The notes: generated from the letters alone by a model not told the origin. A stretch of 64,000 nucleotides of DNA from Bremerella volcania (GCF_007748115.1 NZ_CP036289.1:3906001-3970000); one strand, 5' to 3'; shown: positions 38,080 to 48,180, counted from the stretch's first letter. A program made the numbers and translations.

Positions 38080-41000
38080 ATGGTCAGCCCCTTCGATCGA
38101 TTCAAAATGACACGTTTACTGGTCGGCGCTCTCGTCGTCGCTGTTAGTGGTGTTCTGTCTTACCCTGTCTACGCACAGGAACAGACGCCTGCTCGCCCTG
38201 TCTACGCACAGGAACAGACACCTGCTCGCAGTACCGAGTCGTATCCAATCAATCCAGAAAAGCTGGACGGCCTGACAAGCGTTATGAAACAGCTTTTCAA
38301 TGGCAACCCCGACGTGGTTATCCATGGGGATAAATCCTCAGGCAAGCTCGTCGTCAACGCGCCAAAAGCCGTTCAGACGCAAATTGCCGAGTTCGTGAAG
38401 CAATCCGGCTATCAGACCCAAGCTAGGCCTGTCGAACTGAACTCCTCGGAACTACGCGTTCGAACGGCCGAAGCCCAAACGAATGTCGCTCCACCCAAGC
38501 CGTTATTCCAGCGCAGCAAAGACCTAGGCGATGGCCTGGTCGAGCTAGAGATCAAGCTAAACAACCTCCGAGGGGAAACCCTGGAATCAGGCATCGCAAA
38601 ACTTGTCGGCAAGCGAATTCCCGTCAGCATCTCGGCCGAAGGAGCCATGACGATGATGACGCTGCCTACCAATTCGGAAAAGAAGGTCAGCCTTCAGGTT
38701 TATCGCAATGAAGGCACTGCCATCCTCCGAGGTGAATCGGATTCGGCTCGCAGCTGGGGCGAAGTCATTCGCGCTTTGGACACCCCATCCCACAGCGACG
38801 CCTACCGAACGACGCTCGTTTCTCTGCGCAACGCATCTCGTGACAACGTCGAAAAGGCGCTCGACCCGCTACGTGATGCCGAGAACAGCCTGGCCAAAAA
38901 GCAGGTCTTCGAAGCCTTGAAAGACGTTGCAGGCAAGAAGAAGCTCCGCTGGAGTGGCGACTTGGCTGCCATGATCTTCCAGCCAGAGCCAGAACAGCAG
39001 CCGGCCGCAGACAACGCAAACGACGACGACAATGCCGCCCAGATCATCGGTCAGCCGCAGGGTGGACAGCCGATCGAAATTCCTGATCAGCCGAACCCTA
39101 ACAACCCGCAATTCACCATCAGTCCCGAAGAAGATGGCGGGCTGATTGGCCCCGTTCAGATCGAATTCCTGGAAGGTCTGGACGTGATCGTCGTTCGTGG
39201 TCATCGCCGCGACGTCGAACGCATCACCAACATCATCAACGACATCGAACGGCTCAGCGTCGAGACGCAACCGGTCATCGAAGTACGCGAACTGCTGCAC
39301 GCCAATAGCGAAGCCGTCGCAACGATGGTCAATGAACTGTACGAAAACCTTCTGAACGCCCGCTATGGCCAAGTCAGCATCACGGCCCTCAACAAGCCCA
39401 ATGCCATCCTGGTCATTGGCCGCGCACAAAGCGTGGAGGGTATTCTGGAACTGATCGACAAACTGGATCAGCCTGTCGGCCCTGCCAAAACCCTGAAGGT
39501 CTTCCCTTTGCAGAATCTGGCTGCCGCCGAAGCACAAACCAAGCTGGGCGAGTTTTATGCCGAGCCGACGGCTCTGGGTACGCGAATTCGTATTACGTCC
39601 GACGTCCGCAGCAATTCCCTCATCGTCGCTGCCAGCCCGCGTGACATGGTGGAAATCGATTACCTGCTCAAGCAAATCGACGTTCCGACCAGCGAATCGA
39701 CGTTGAAGCTGGAGATCGTTCAGTTGCGAAACTCGGTGGCGGAAGAGCTCGCTCCAATCCTACAGGAAGCAATCACCGGTACGCCTGCCACCGGAGGCAA
39801 CCAACAACAGAATCAATCGACCGCTCAAGTTCGTGCTGCCATGCTCTCGTTCATGACGCTCGATACGGAAGGAAAGCAGATCCTGAAGTCCGGCATTTTG
39901 AACGAAGTCACGGTGACCGCCGACACGCGTTCCAATGCCCTCATCATCAAGGCACCCGAACACAGCATGGAGCTGGTCCTGGCCTTGGTAAAGCACCTCG
40001 ATTCACAGCCTTCGGCCGAATCGCAGATCAAAGTGTTCACGATCGTCAACGGCGATGCAACGCAGCTCTCGACGATGTTGAACGAACTGTTCCAGACGGT
40101 TCAATCGGCCAACAGCCAGGCCCGTCAAACGAACGCCTTCTTCACGCCGCAGGCTACCAGCACCGGCGAGTCGAGCCTGATTCCTTTGAACTTCACAGTC
40201 GACACCCGCACCAACAGCATTATCGCGTCTGGTTCCGCCACCGACCTGACCGTTGTCGAAGCCATTCTGCTTCGCTTGGATCAAGACGAAGTCACCGAAC
40301 GCAAGAGTACGGTGGTTCGCCTGCGTAATGCCCGGGCCGACCTGGTTGCGGAATCGCTGACCGCGCTGCTTTCCGAGGAAAGCCAGCTTCAAACGCTCGA
40401 CCCATCGGTCGTCAGCCCTTTCCAACAACTGGTCCGCGAAGTGATCGTGGTGCCTGAACTGTTCAGCAATAGCTTGATCATCAGCGCCACGCCACGGTAC
40501 TTCGATCAAGTCCTGGAAATCGTACGCGAATTGGACGAACGCCCTCCGATGGTCATGCTGCAGGTTCTCATCGCGGACGTCCGTCTGAACGACCTGGAAG
40601 AACTTGGTTTCGAGCTGGGTCTGCAAGACTCGGTACTCTTCGACCGAAGCGTCGTTTCCTCGGGATCGCTCGACCCAGGCTATAACTGGAATAACCAAAC
40701 GCTGGGCAATAGCTCGAGTGCCGCTAGTCTGGCGACTGCCAGCGCCGTTGGTAGTCAGGGTCTGACGAACTTTGCCCTGGGCCGGGTCAACAACGACCTG
40801 GGCTACGGTGGCTTTGTCTTCTCGGCCGCCAGCGAATCAGTCAACATTCTGGTCCGTGCTTTGGAACGGGAGAGCCGGCTTGAAGTGCTCGCTCGACCCC
40901 AGATCATGACGATGGACAACCAGCCTGGCTTTATCCAGGTGGGTGAACGCGTACCGTACATCACGTCAACGCAACAGACCGTCAACGGCACGATCAATAC

Positions 41001-41868
41001 GACGGAGCTGATCAACACCGGGATCATCCTTAGCGTGACCCCACGTATCAGCCCTGATGGGGTCGTCGTGATGGCACTGCAGGCCGAACGTTCGGCGGTT
41101 GGTTCGGAAGCCAACGGTATTCCAATTTCGATTAACCAGAACGGCGACGTCATTCGTTCACCGCGGATCGATACACAGACCGCCACGGCCGTGGTAAGTG
41201 CCCGCTCAGGCCAAACGATCGTCTTCGGTGGTTTGATCTCGAACTCGAGTGAAGTGGTGAATCGCCAGGTTCCACTTCTGGGTGACGTTCCGCTGCTCGG
41301 ACGCTTTTTCCGCTACGACAGCTACAACGCACAGCGTAGTGAATTGCTGATCATTATTACGCCCATCGTAGTGCGTTCCGATGAGGATGCCGCTTACCTG
41401 AAAGAACAGGAAATGTGCCGCATGAGCTGGTGCCTGGCCGACGTCGCCAAGGTGTACGGGCCAGAAGCACTTTACGGTATCGATCCTTCGATGCCGATGG
41501 ATGATGGCATCATTGCGATTCACCCGGATGAAAACCCGGCCGGCATACCGGAAGTGATTCCGCCGGGGTACAACGCTCCGATCCTGGATCCACCGCGAGG
41601 TCCACTGCCACCCCCGAACCAACAGCTGCCGCGGATGGGATCGCCAGGCTTCAAGCAGCCGCCTGGCGGTACGCCGCGGCCATCGGTGCTTCAGCCGGTC
41701 GAGGTTCGCCCGGTGAACTATCAACAGAATTACCAGGCGATGCCACCGCAAGTACAGCCAGGGCAAAGCTACCCCCAACAACCGCCGGCTCAGCAGCCGC
41801 AACAGGGGCAGTTCTCTCAGTATTCGCAGTACTCGCAACCGTCGATGCCGCAGCAGCCGGTTCGCTAA
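38080..41868 (+). CDS. gspD: GspD-like type II secretion secretin, extra-long
   Basis: 1262 aa, about twice the usual GspD length. Signal peptide to about residue 32 (VLSYPVYAQ); a 33-bp tandem duplication repeats PVYAQEQTPAR at the cleavage region. Numerous N0/N1-type repeats fill about 50-820, several with the EVRELLHANSEAVATMVNELY / RSNSLIVAASPRDMVEIDYLLKQID pattern. The secretin domain lies at about 825-1110 (LQVLIADVRLNDLEELGFELG, VGERVPYITS, LSVTPRISPDGVVVM, GQTIVFGGLI, LLIIITPIVV). The last 120 residues are Pro/Gln-rich, probably unstructured. GAGG lies 7 nt before the ATG. It forms the outer-membrane channel of the plus-strand system. Confidence 0.9.
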   Translation: MVSPFDRFKMTRLLVGALVVAVSGVLSYPVYAQEQTPARPVYAQEQTPARSTESYPINPEKLDGLTSVMKQLFNGNPDVVIHGDKSSGKLVVNAPKAVQTQIAEFVKQSGYQTQARPVELNSSELRVRTAEAQTNVAPPKPLFQRSKDLGDGLVELEIKLNNLRGETLESGIAKLVGKRIPVSISAEGAMTMMTLPTNSEKKVSLQVYRNEGTAILRGESDSARSWGEVIRALDTPSHSDAYRTTLVSLRNASRDNVEKALDPLRDAENSLAKKQVFEALKDVAGKKKLRWSGDLAAMIFQPEPEQQPAADNANDDDNAAQIIGQPQGGQPIEIPDQPNPNNPQFTISPEEDGGLIGPVQIEFLEGLDVIVVRGHRRDVERITNIINDIERLSVETQPVIEVRELLHANSEAVATMVNELYENLLNARYGQVSITALNKPNAILVIGRAQSVEGILELIDKLDQPVGPAKTLKVFPLQNLAAAEAQTKLGEFYAEPTALGTRIRITSDVRSNSLIVAASPRDMVEIDYLLKQIDVPTSESTLKLEIVQLRNSVAEELAPILQEAITGTPATGGNQQQNQSTAQVRAAMLSFMTLDTEGKQILKSGILNEVTVTADTRSNALIIKAPEHSMELVLALVKHLDSQPSAESQIKVFTIVNGDATQLSTMLNELFQTVQSANSQARQTNAFFTPQATSTGESSLIPLNFTVDTRTNSIIASGSATDLTVVEAILLRLDQDEVTERKSTVVRLRNARADLVAESLTALLSEESQLQTLDPSVVSPFQQLVREVIVVPELFSNSLIISATPRYFDQVLEIVRELDERPPMVMLQVLIADVRLNDLEELGFELGLQDSVLFDRSVVSSGSLDPGYNWNNQTLGNSSSAASLATASAVGSQGLTNFALGRVNNDLGYGGFVFSAASESVNILVRALERESRLEVLARPQIMTMDNQPGFIQVGERVPYITSTQQTVNGTINTTELINTGIILSVTPRISPDGVVVMALQAERSAVGSEANGIPISINQNGDVIRSPRIDTQTATAVVSARSGQTIVFGGLISNSSEVVNRQVPLLGDVPLLGRFFRYDSYNAQRSELLIIITPIVVRSDEDAAYLKEQEMCRMSWCLADVAKVYGPEALYGIDPSMPMDDGIIAIHPDENPAGIPEVIPPGYNAPILDPPRGPLPPPNQQLPRMGSPGFKQPPGGTPRPSVLQPVEVRPVNYQQNYQAMPPQVQPGQSYPQQPPAQQPQQGQFSQYSQYSQPSMPQQPVR
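38163..38228 (+). repeat. 33-bp tandem duplication in the gspD signal-peptide region
   Basis: Two adjacent 33-bp units (38163-38195 and 38196-38228) differ at one base (G/A). Each encodes PVYAQEQTPAR, so the signal-peptidase site motif VYAQ is present twice in frame. The near-identity points to a recent slippage duplication. Confidence 0.95.
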
Positions 41869-41900
41869 TCGCACGCACAGAACAACAAGGAATGTCAACC

Positions 41901-43046
41901 ATGCAACGTACTGCATTCGCGCTGAGTTTGATTTACCTGACAGTTCTCGCGGCGAGCGGTTGCTCTTCGCTGGGCAAGATGCCAAGCATGCCGTGGGAAG
42001 ATGAAGAACCAGAGTACAAAGTTCCACTGAAAATGGTCGTCACGTGGAAAGACGCCGTCCGTTACAACCCCAATGATCCTCCGACACGAGGCTTCGGCGG
42101 TCGTATTCACTTTTATGACGAAACGCAGAAGCCGGTTCGCGTTGAAGGTAGCTTGACGATCTACGGCTACGACGATGCACGTCAAGGCGACATCGACACC
42201 GAACGTCCTAACCGAAAGTTCGTGTTCGAAGCAGACAAGCTTCAGTCCCATTACAGCATGTCGAAGTTGGGGCACTCGTACAGCTTCTGGATCCCCTGGG
42301 ATCGTGCTGGTGGCGAACAGAAGGAGATCACGCTTGCCCCATTCTTCCACACGGCGACTGGCCAACTCATCATGAGTGAGCAAAGCAAGCATTTGCTGAT
42401 GGGCGTTGCCAAGAAGGATGAAAACCAATCCCCTTCGCCCCAGTATCAGCCAAGCCCCAGCGATCAGACCATGCCGGAAGTCGCTCAAGTCCACTTCCAA
42501 CGCAACATGGGTCCGGCGATGCCTCCAATGCAACAGCCTCAAGGGACACAGCAGCAAGGTTCCAAGCTAAACACAACGACGATCGAGCTTCCGTCAACGA
42601 TGAAAGAGCGGTTACGTTACGTGGCGCCCAGCATGCAGCAGCCGACTCCGCAGCAGATGATGCCTTCGCATTACCCGCACCAACCAGCCATGCCACAGTA
42701 TCCGGCTACGCAGCAGCAGCCAGCCCAGCCGCTGATGAATCAGGCATCGGCCCAGTACCAGGGGGGACCGTATCAGAGCCGGGCCCCACAATCGATGCAG
42801 TTGAAGCCGGGCGTCAACCTACAGACATTCCGGCCAGACTTTGCGGACTCCAAGGCCTACAGCAATTACCTGGCAAGCGGCCAGCAGCCTACTGGTCAGC
42901 CGGTGATGGCTCCTGCAATTCAAGCTGGTTCACCACCGATGACACCCCAACTTCCAGTGACACAAACCGGTCGATCAACCGCAAATCATCTTCAGACTCC
43001 ACAATCCCCGACACTGTGGCCACCCGGTCTTCCACAGACACGGTAA
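41901..43046 (+). CDS. Hypothetical lipoprotein after gspD
   Basis: 381 aa from the ATG at 41901; an upstream ATG at 41892 directly abuts AAGGA, so the later start fits the ribosome site better. A lipobox AASGC (about residue 20) marks a lipoprotein. Residues 40-170 form a conserved-looking beta-rich domain (LKMVVTWKDAVRYNPND, GSLTIYGYDD, HSYSFWIPWD). From about 180 it is Gln/Pro/Met-rich low complexity, like the gspD tail. Its last 158 bp overlap the convergent BON-domain gene. The position 32 nt after gspD suggests a pilotin or accessory role, by inference. Confidence 0.75.
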   Translation: MQRTAFALSLIYLTVLAASGCSSLGKMPSMPWEDEEPEYKVPLKMVVTWKDAVRYNPNDPPTRGFGGRIHFYDETQKPVRVEGSLTIYGYDDARQGDIDTERPNRKFVFEADKLQSHYSMSKLGHSYSFWIPWDRAGGEQKEITLAPFFHTATGQLIMSEQSKHLLMGVAKKDENQSPSPQYQPSPSDQTMPEVAQVHFQRNMGPAMPPMQQPQGTQQQGSKLNTTTIELPSTMKERLRYVAPSMQQPTPQQMMPSHYPHQPAMPQYPATQQQPAQPLMNQASAQYQGGPYQSRAPQSMQLKPGVNLQTFRPDFADSKAYSNYLASGQQPTGQPVMAPAIQAGSPPMTPQLPVTQTGRSTANHLQTPQSPTLWPPGLPQTR

Positions 43047-43638
43047 CGTTCGGGAAGCGACCGATCTTGCGAATGCGTCGTGTAATATCGGCACTCACTA
43101 GATTGGTTGGGATTTTAGGATGATCGAATTTCACGGTTAACTTGGTCGGCAAACGCGGTGTGTCGTTTTGTCCAAAGCCATTTTGGAATGCCTGGTTGTT
43201 GAACAGGTTTCCAAAAGCACCGAACCGGCCAAAGCTGCTGTTTCGGCCTGAGTTAAGCCCGCCTGAGCCAAGCTGTCCCGTTCCGGTCGCACCGCCGCCG
43301 AATGGATTGAGCTGATTCTGCTGCATCAACGCGGAAGCCGCACTGGCATCTCCGGTGCCGCCCAAACCGCTGGTACCCGTCGTTCCTCCAGATCCAGAGG
43401 ATCCAGAAGTGGAGCCATTGGCAAACGAAGGAGCCGGCAGCGGCGTCGAGAACATGTTCGTCCCGGGACTGCTGATTGACCCGCCGGTATTTGAGTTAAA
43501 GCCAGAACCGAAATTGCTATTGGGTTGCTGCAGGGTGTCGGAATTGATGGACTGCCCCTGCGCATGGACGAACGTTAGTCCGCAGGTCAGCGCACCGCAG
43601 ATTGCCAGGCAAACGGTAATAATTCGGCTAAATCGCAT
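42889..43638 (-). CDS. Secreted BON-domain protein
   Basis: 249 aa from the ATG at 43638. A signal peptide (cleavage near VHAQG) is followed by a long Gly/Ser/Asn-rich low-complexity stretch (about 25-150). The C-terminal 75 residues form a BON domain: VSADITRRIRKIGRFPNVTVSVEDRV..SGIVESEDDLRLIDRFVSLEVGVSSVVNQLEL (spaced motifs). BON domains usually bind membranes or polysaccharides in the periplasm. The BON-coding part overlaps the 3' end of the lipoprotein gene on the other strand. Confidence 0.8.
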   Translation of the reverse strand: MRFSRIITVCLAICGALTCGLTFVHAQGQSINSDTLQQPNSNFGSGFNSNTGGSISSPGTNMFSTPLPAPSFANGSTSGSSGSGGTTGTSGLGGTGDASAASALMQQNQLNPFGGGATGTGQLGSGGLNSGRNSSFGRFGAFGNLFNNQAFQNGFGQNDTPRLPTKLTVKFDHPKIPTNLVSADITRRIRKIGRFPNVTVSVEDRVATVSGIVESEDDLRLIDRFVSLEVGVSSVVNQLELQEPSPADQ

Positions 43639-43971
43639 GGTCTCTCTCGTCCTTGGCGAATATTTGGTCAATTAAACCGCGCCAGATAAAGTGCATCCTC
43701 ATTATCACGAAAATAGCGGCTATCACCAAGTGATTTTCGCCTTTTCGCGCGGGGATGGTTACATCTAATATCGTCGCCCCCCACCCGCAAGAGCTTGAAA
43801 GTCCGCATCTGTCCGCACAATGCGTGCCGTCGCCAAGGGCATGGCATGCGGAACCGATTTCCCAGAAGAAGATTCCAGAACAATCTTGAAACTTTGCCTG
43901 ACCGGTACGGGTATTCCAAATGAGTTCCCCAGGACACAAACGGTTAAGCCTTCACCACTTAAGGTGCCTCA
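43639..43971. other. Divergent intergenic region, no gene seen
   Basis: 333 nt between the BON-domain gene and the DUF3352-like gene, which diverge. It presumably contains both promoters. CCGCAT (43803) and ATGCGG (43846) could pair weakly, but no functional element is supported. Confidence 0.45.
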
Positions 43972-45768
43972 ATGAAATTTCGCCTCACCCCACTTCTTGG
44001 CCTTCTGCTATCAGTGCTGCTTGTTTCGAGTGCTTGCGCTGAACGCCCCAATGCGGCGCGAATCATTTCTGATCAGACGTTCGCTTTCCTCCGGGTAGCC
44101 AACACGCCTGATTTTATCGCCAAAATGGAACAAACGGCCATTGGCAAGGCCGCCAACGACCCTCAGATGCAGCCGTTCGTCAGCGGGATCTGGCAGACTC
44201 TTAAGCAGTCGGCCGCCAATGCTGAAGAACGCAGTGGAATCACCCTTGAGGAACTGCTGAGCATCCCGCAAGGCGAACTGGCTGCCGGAGTGGTAGCCAT
44301 GCAGGAAGGACAACCAGGCGTCGTGATCTTCTGTGACCTCGGCGAAGATACCCGCGTCATCGAACGCGTCGTCAGCTTGCTGGAAACGGTCGCGGGGAAC
44401 GATGGTGCCCTGATCGAGCGAAGCGAATTCAAAGGTGCCGAGATCACCTTGATTCGCGGCAATAACGGCCCACTGGCCATCTCCATCCATGAAAACGTAC
44501 TACTGCTTTCCAACCGAATTGAAGTCCTTGAGGACACCCTCGAACATTGGTCAGGCGACCGGGAAGACAGCCTTGCATCGGACGATCGCTTCAGCACGAT
44601 CGTCTCGTCGTCACGTGGAACCAAGGACGAGCCAGCCCAACTGATCTGGTACGTCAATCCAATCGACGGACTTCGCGCCATCACCAAAAACCAACCGGGC
44701 GGTAGCTACGTCATGGGTTTCTTGCCGGTGCTGGGTTTGGATGGGGTGAAAGCTATTGGCGGAAGCTACATCGCCGCCACGGAAGACTTCGATACGATCG
44801 GTCACCTGCACGTCATGCTGGAACGCCCGCGAACCGGCGTGATCGAAATGATCGCCCTGAAGAATGCGTCGACCGAGCCAGAAGGCTGGGTCCCTGAAGA
44901 TGTTACCAACTACATGACCAGTAACTGGGACGTCGAGAAGAGCTACGGCGCCCTGGAAAACCTCTACGACAGCATCTTTGGTGACGGCAAACTAGCCGAA
45001 GACATCGATCGCCGAATCAACCAGCGAACGGGCATCGATTTCAAAACCGAGATCATCGATAACCTGGAAGGCAAATTCACCCTGGTCCAGTGGTACGAAC
45101 CCCCGGCACGTATCAACAGTCAAGCCACTTTCGTCGCCGCGAAGATCAAGGATCGAGCGATGATGCAGAAGACGCTTGACCGGATTGTGGAATCGTTGCC
45201 GCGGCTGAATGACGTTGTCGAGAAACGCAACTTTGGTGACGCAACCTTCTACCAGGCGAATGTCGCCGATGCCCCGATTCCGGAAGATGTCCCTGAAGAT
45301 CGACGTCGCCGGATGGAAACTCGCAGGGCACTTCGACCGGAACCTTGCTTTGGTTTGATTGGCGACTACCTCTTCTTTGCCGACCGCCCAGGCATCGTCG
45401 AGCATGTCACAATGACCTTCGGTGGTGACTCGCCGCGACTCGCCGAGGATCTGAGTTTCAAGCTCGTCTTGAATAAGCTTCAAGAACACGCTGGCGAACG
45501 TAAGGTTGCGATGGTCAGCTTTGCTCGACCGGAAGAGAGTCTAAGAATGGTTTATGAATTGGTCCAAGCCGAATCGACCAAAGATTTCATCGGCCAGCGT
45601 GCCGAGCAGAATGACTTCTTCAAGAACCTACAGGGCAACCTCGATGCCAATCCGCTGCCGGATTTCAACGTCATCAGCCAATACCTGGCTCCCAGTGGGG
45701 CGATCATGGTCGACGATGAAACGGGGCTGCACTGGATCGGATTCTCGCTGAAACGCGATACCGAATAG
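43972..45768 (+). CDS. Secreted protein, DUF3352-like
   Basis: 598 aa with a signal peptide (cleavage near SSACAE, about residue 24). The sequence alternates helices and strands without catalytic motifs; segments such as ARIISDQTFAFLRVANTPDFIAKMEQT, LLSIPQGELAAGVVAM and the C-terminal PSGAIMVDDETGLHWIGFSLKR resemble DUF3352-type envelope proteins. Function is unknown. It is monocistronic, with a strong terminator 30 nt after the stop. Confidence 0.7.
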   Translation: MKFRLTPLLGLLLSVLLVSSACAERPNAARIISDQTFAFLRVANTPDFIAKMEQTAIGKAANDPQMQPFVSGIWQTLKQSAANAEERSGITLEELLSIPQGELAAGVVAMQEGQPGVVIFCDLGEDTRVIERVVSLLETVAGNDGALIERSEFKGAEITLIRGNNGPLAISIHENVLLLSNRIEVLEDTLEHWSGDREDSLASDDRFSTIVSSSRGTKDEPAQLIWYVNPIDGLRAITKNQPGGSYVMGFLPVLGLDGVKAIGGSYIAATEDFDTIGHLHVMLERPRTGVIEMIALKNASTEPEGWVPEDVTNYMTSNWDVEKSYGALENLYDSIFGDGKLAEDIDRRINQRTGIDFKTEIIDNLEGKFTLVQWYEPPARINSQATFVAAKIKDRAMMQKTLDRIVESLPRLNDVVEKRNFGDATFYQANVADAPIPEDVPEDRRRRMETRRALRPEPCFGLIGDYLFFADRPGIVEHVTMTFGGDSPRLAEDLSFKLVLNKLQEHAGERKVAMVSFARPEESLRMVYELVQAESTKDFIGQRAEQNDFFKNLQGNLDANPLPDFNVISQYLAPSGAIMVDDETGLHWIGFSLKRDTE

Positions 45769-45797
45769 TCACCTCAACTCCACTAAGAATCATCTCC

Positions 45798-45822
45798 ACG
45801 CCCCTGGTAATCTCAGGGGCGT
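45798..45822 (+). terminator. Rho-independent terminator
   Basis: ACGCCCCTG (45798-45806) pairs with CAGGGGCGT (45814-45822) around a 7-nt loop, followed by TTTTCTTT. It ends transcription of the DUF3352-like gene. Confidence 0.9.
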
Positions 45823-45979
45823 TTTTCTTTGCGCGATGCTTGACGAGGCCTGATTGTAAAACAGTTCACGGAACCATCACGACTTGATCTACCGAATACA
45901 GCCAGTAGTTGAGTAACACCTCGATGCACGGTTATTCTAGATGCATTCACCCGAGAACCACCTCTTTGGATCCTCTCTC

Positions 45980-46660
45980 ATGACCGCGTTTGGCATCACT
46001 CCGAAATCGTTCAAGCTCCTCGATGAACTATCAGCCAACAACAATCGTGAGTGGTATCACGCCCACAAAGCGGAACTCAGCGAGCAGTTACTCGATCCGT
46101 TCGCCGGAATCCTGGAAGCCGTATCCGCAAAGCTGAAAAACGCGAAACGCCCTTTCTCCGGCAGCAAGCAGACGATGTTTCGCTTGTACCGAGACACCCG
46201 CTTTTCTAAGGATAAACGCCCCTACAAAGAGCACATTGGCGGTCTTCTGACGCCATCGGGCAACAAGAAGGAAGATACGGCGCTCATGTATGCCCACCTG
46301 GCAACGGATGGAGGCTTCATCGCGTCCGGCTTCTACCGTCTCGAAACGAAAGACCTCAACAAGATCCGCGATCGGATGATCGAGGACGCCAAGACTTTCC
46401 GCACGATCACCCGCAAGATCACCAAAGCCGGCTACGAATTCTCGGAGATCGAACCACTGAAATCAATGCCGCGTGGCTACGCGCAGTATGCCGACCACGA
46501 ACATGCCGGCTTCTTGAAGATGAAGTCCTTGATTGTCTCACTGAACCAGTCGAAGAAGGCATGGATCGACGGGTCCGTTGTGAAGGAACTTGTGAAACTC
46601 CACAAGGCAACCGTCGATCTGATGCTGTTCGGGCTGGAAGCGCTCGGCAAACGGTCTTGA
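45980..46660 (+). CDS. DUF2461 family protein (TIGR02453)
   Basis: 226 aa from the ATG at 45980; an ATG at 45941 would add 13 residues that lie outside the family pattern. Hallmarks are FKLLDELSANNNREWYHAHKAE near the N terminus, TMFRLYRDTRFSKDKRPYKEHIG in the middle and GYEFSEIEPLKSMPRGY later. The size matches the family (about 220 aa). No biochemical role is established for DUF2461. It ends 19 nt from the convergent gene at 46680. Confidence 0.88.
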   Translation: MTAFGITPKSFKLLDELSANNNREWYHAHKAELSEQLLDPFAGILEAVSAKLKNAKRPFSGSKQTMFRLYRDTRFSKDKRPYKEHIGGLLTPSGNKKEDTALMYAHLATDGGFIASGFYRLETKDLNKIRDRMIEDAKTFRTITRKITKAGYEFSEIEPLKSMPRGYAQYADHEHAGFLKMKSLIVSLNQSKKAWIDGSVVKELVKLHKATVDLMLFGLEALGKRS

Positions 46661-46679
46661 CTTGGCCACTCAGATCGGG

Positions 46680-48017
46680 CTACTTCGATTTCAACCCTAC
46701 CGTATTCTCGGCAATCACCTCGTATTTGTACGACTTGCCTGCTTCCGCGGACTTATCGACGTACTTCATTTCGACCAGTGGCTGAATCGGCGTATCGCTG
46801 TATTGCAGTCCCTGGAACAGTGAGCGGCCAAAAGGATTACGAGGCTTCTCTGGCAATGTGGCAATTGGTTTACCGTCGCGCAGGATGGTGAAGCCGGCGA
46901 GCCCGCTTTCCAGGTCGGCGTCGGCATCCCAAGTAATTACGTTGCCGTCGACTTTCACACTAGTGGGTGCTGGCGGCGGGGTCTTGTCGGTGACATTGGT
47001 ATCCTGCATGTATTGCACCCAGTCCCGGGCAATCTCATGGGTTGGAAACCAAATGGTTTCATCTTTTTCGCCGGCAAACTGTTTTGCGGGAACCGGCGAG
47101 TCGATTTCCGCGCCAGGCATTGGCAAAGTAACCAATAGCCCTTCCGATACGTCCAGTGGACTGAGCGGCTGGCCATTTTCTTTCGGCAAACGAAGCGTAA
47201 GGCAGGCATCCAGCCAGGGAATGGCCAGGTAACGCTGGTTGCCACATTGGTGACTGGTGAGAGGATCGACGGAAACCGCCACAAGTCCCCCTTGCTGACG
47301 CATCTTACCGAAGAACATCTGAACGCCAGGCCAGACGCCGGAGAAGCGTCCCTCTTTCACCGAGTATCCTTCTTGCGTACCGAGATTGCACATCACAGGA
47401 ACACCGAGTGCCGCGGTGGGAACGGTTTCGTAAGGGACGATGTTACGGCCTTCCTTTTTCTCAAACAGTGGCACGCCACTGCGCAGCCAGGCTGCGGCCA
47501 CGCGCTGGGGATGCAGGAGAACCATGCCTCCGCACCAATGACCACCACCGCTATGTCCCCAGATCGCCCAAGGAACGGTCGCTAGTTCCGCATGCCCGGT
47601 TTGCTTCGCGAAGTCCGCCAGCCCCTTTTGAAACGCATCGGACGAACCGTTGCGAGGGTCGCACCAAAGCTGGCAGTTGGCCGCCTCCGGCTGCTCATAA
47701 ACCGGCGACAGTAGCGCGCAGTCGTGCTTCTTGGCTAACGCCTGCCAATGCAAGTCGAATGCCCCGGTCTGCCCCGAACGGCACGATCCGACGCCACACC
47801 CATGCTGATGCACCACCACGCCCCGTAGCGTCTTGACCCCTTCAGGCAGCCACAATGTGTAGGTGACCGGGAATTGAAGCTCTCCTTCTTTCGTCGAAGC
47901 CTCGTACCGAACGCGGTAGTAAGGGGGCGCGACCGGAACGGGATTGTCGTAGGGATTCTCGTTTCCCTGGGCCATGGCGATCGAGGCAAACAAGAACAGC
48001 AGCAGAAGGGAACGCAT
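46680..48017 (-). CDS. Secreted alpha/beta-hydrolase-like protein with Fn3-like C terminus
   Basis: 445 aa, signal peptide to about residue 16 (SIAMAQG). Residues 30-300 look like an alpha/beta hydrolase: [13 protein letters not shown] near the oxyanion region, nucleophile elbow GHSGGG (about 165-170), and a late [20 protein letters not shown] segment that could supply the His. Residues about 350-445 form a fibronectin-III-like domain ([37 protein letters not shown]). AGGA lies 8 nt before the ATG. Substrate unknown; carbohydrate-ester or polysaccharide work is possible. Confidence 0.72.
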   Translation of the reverse strand: MRSLLLLFLFASIAMAQGNENPYDNPVPVAPPYYRVRYEASTKEGELQFPVTYTLWLPEGVKTLRGVVVHQHGCGVGSCRSGQTGAFDLHWQALAKKHDCALLSPVYEQPEAANCQLWCDPRNGSSDAFQKGLADFAKQTGHAELATVPWAIWGHSGGGHWCGGMVLLHPQRVAAAWLRSGVPLFEKKEGRNIVPYETVPTAALGVPVMCNLGTQEGYSVKEGRFSGVWPGVQMFFGKMRQQGGLVAVSVDPLTSHQCGNQRYLAIPWLDACLTLRLPKENGQPLSPLDVSEGLLVTLPMPGAEIDSPVPAKQFAGEKDETIWFPTHEIARDWVQYMQDTNVTDKTPPPAPTSVKVDGNVITWDADADLESGLAGFTILRDGKPIATLPEKPRNPFGRSLFQGLQYSDTPIQPLVEMKYVDKSAEAGKSYKYEVIAENTVGLKSK

Positions 48018-48180
48018 GAGGAATTCCTGAGTCGAGAGGATAACTTACGGTGGGAAGAATAAGTTTGACTCATCCGCCGCATGATTTCCAGCCACCGGCG
48101 ACGCATAATTGCAATCGTTCTGAAATTGATTACCTTTAATTTGCGCCCTCCTTTCCTGCCCCTCTCACTGAGGCCTGATC

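Noticed and set aside
41206-42027. 273-codon minus-strand ORF over the gspD/lipoprotein junction
   Set aside because: Arg/Leu-rich shadow of the Pro/Gln-rich tail of gspD; no plausible start site or domain.
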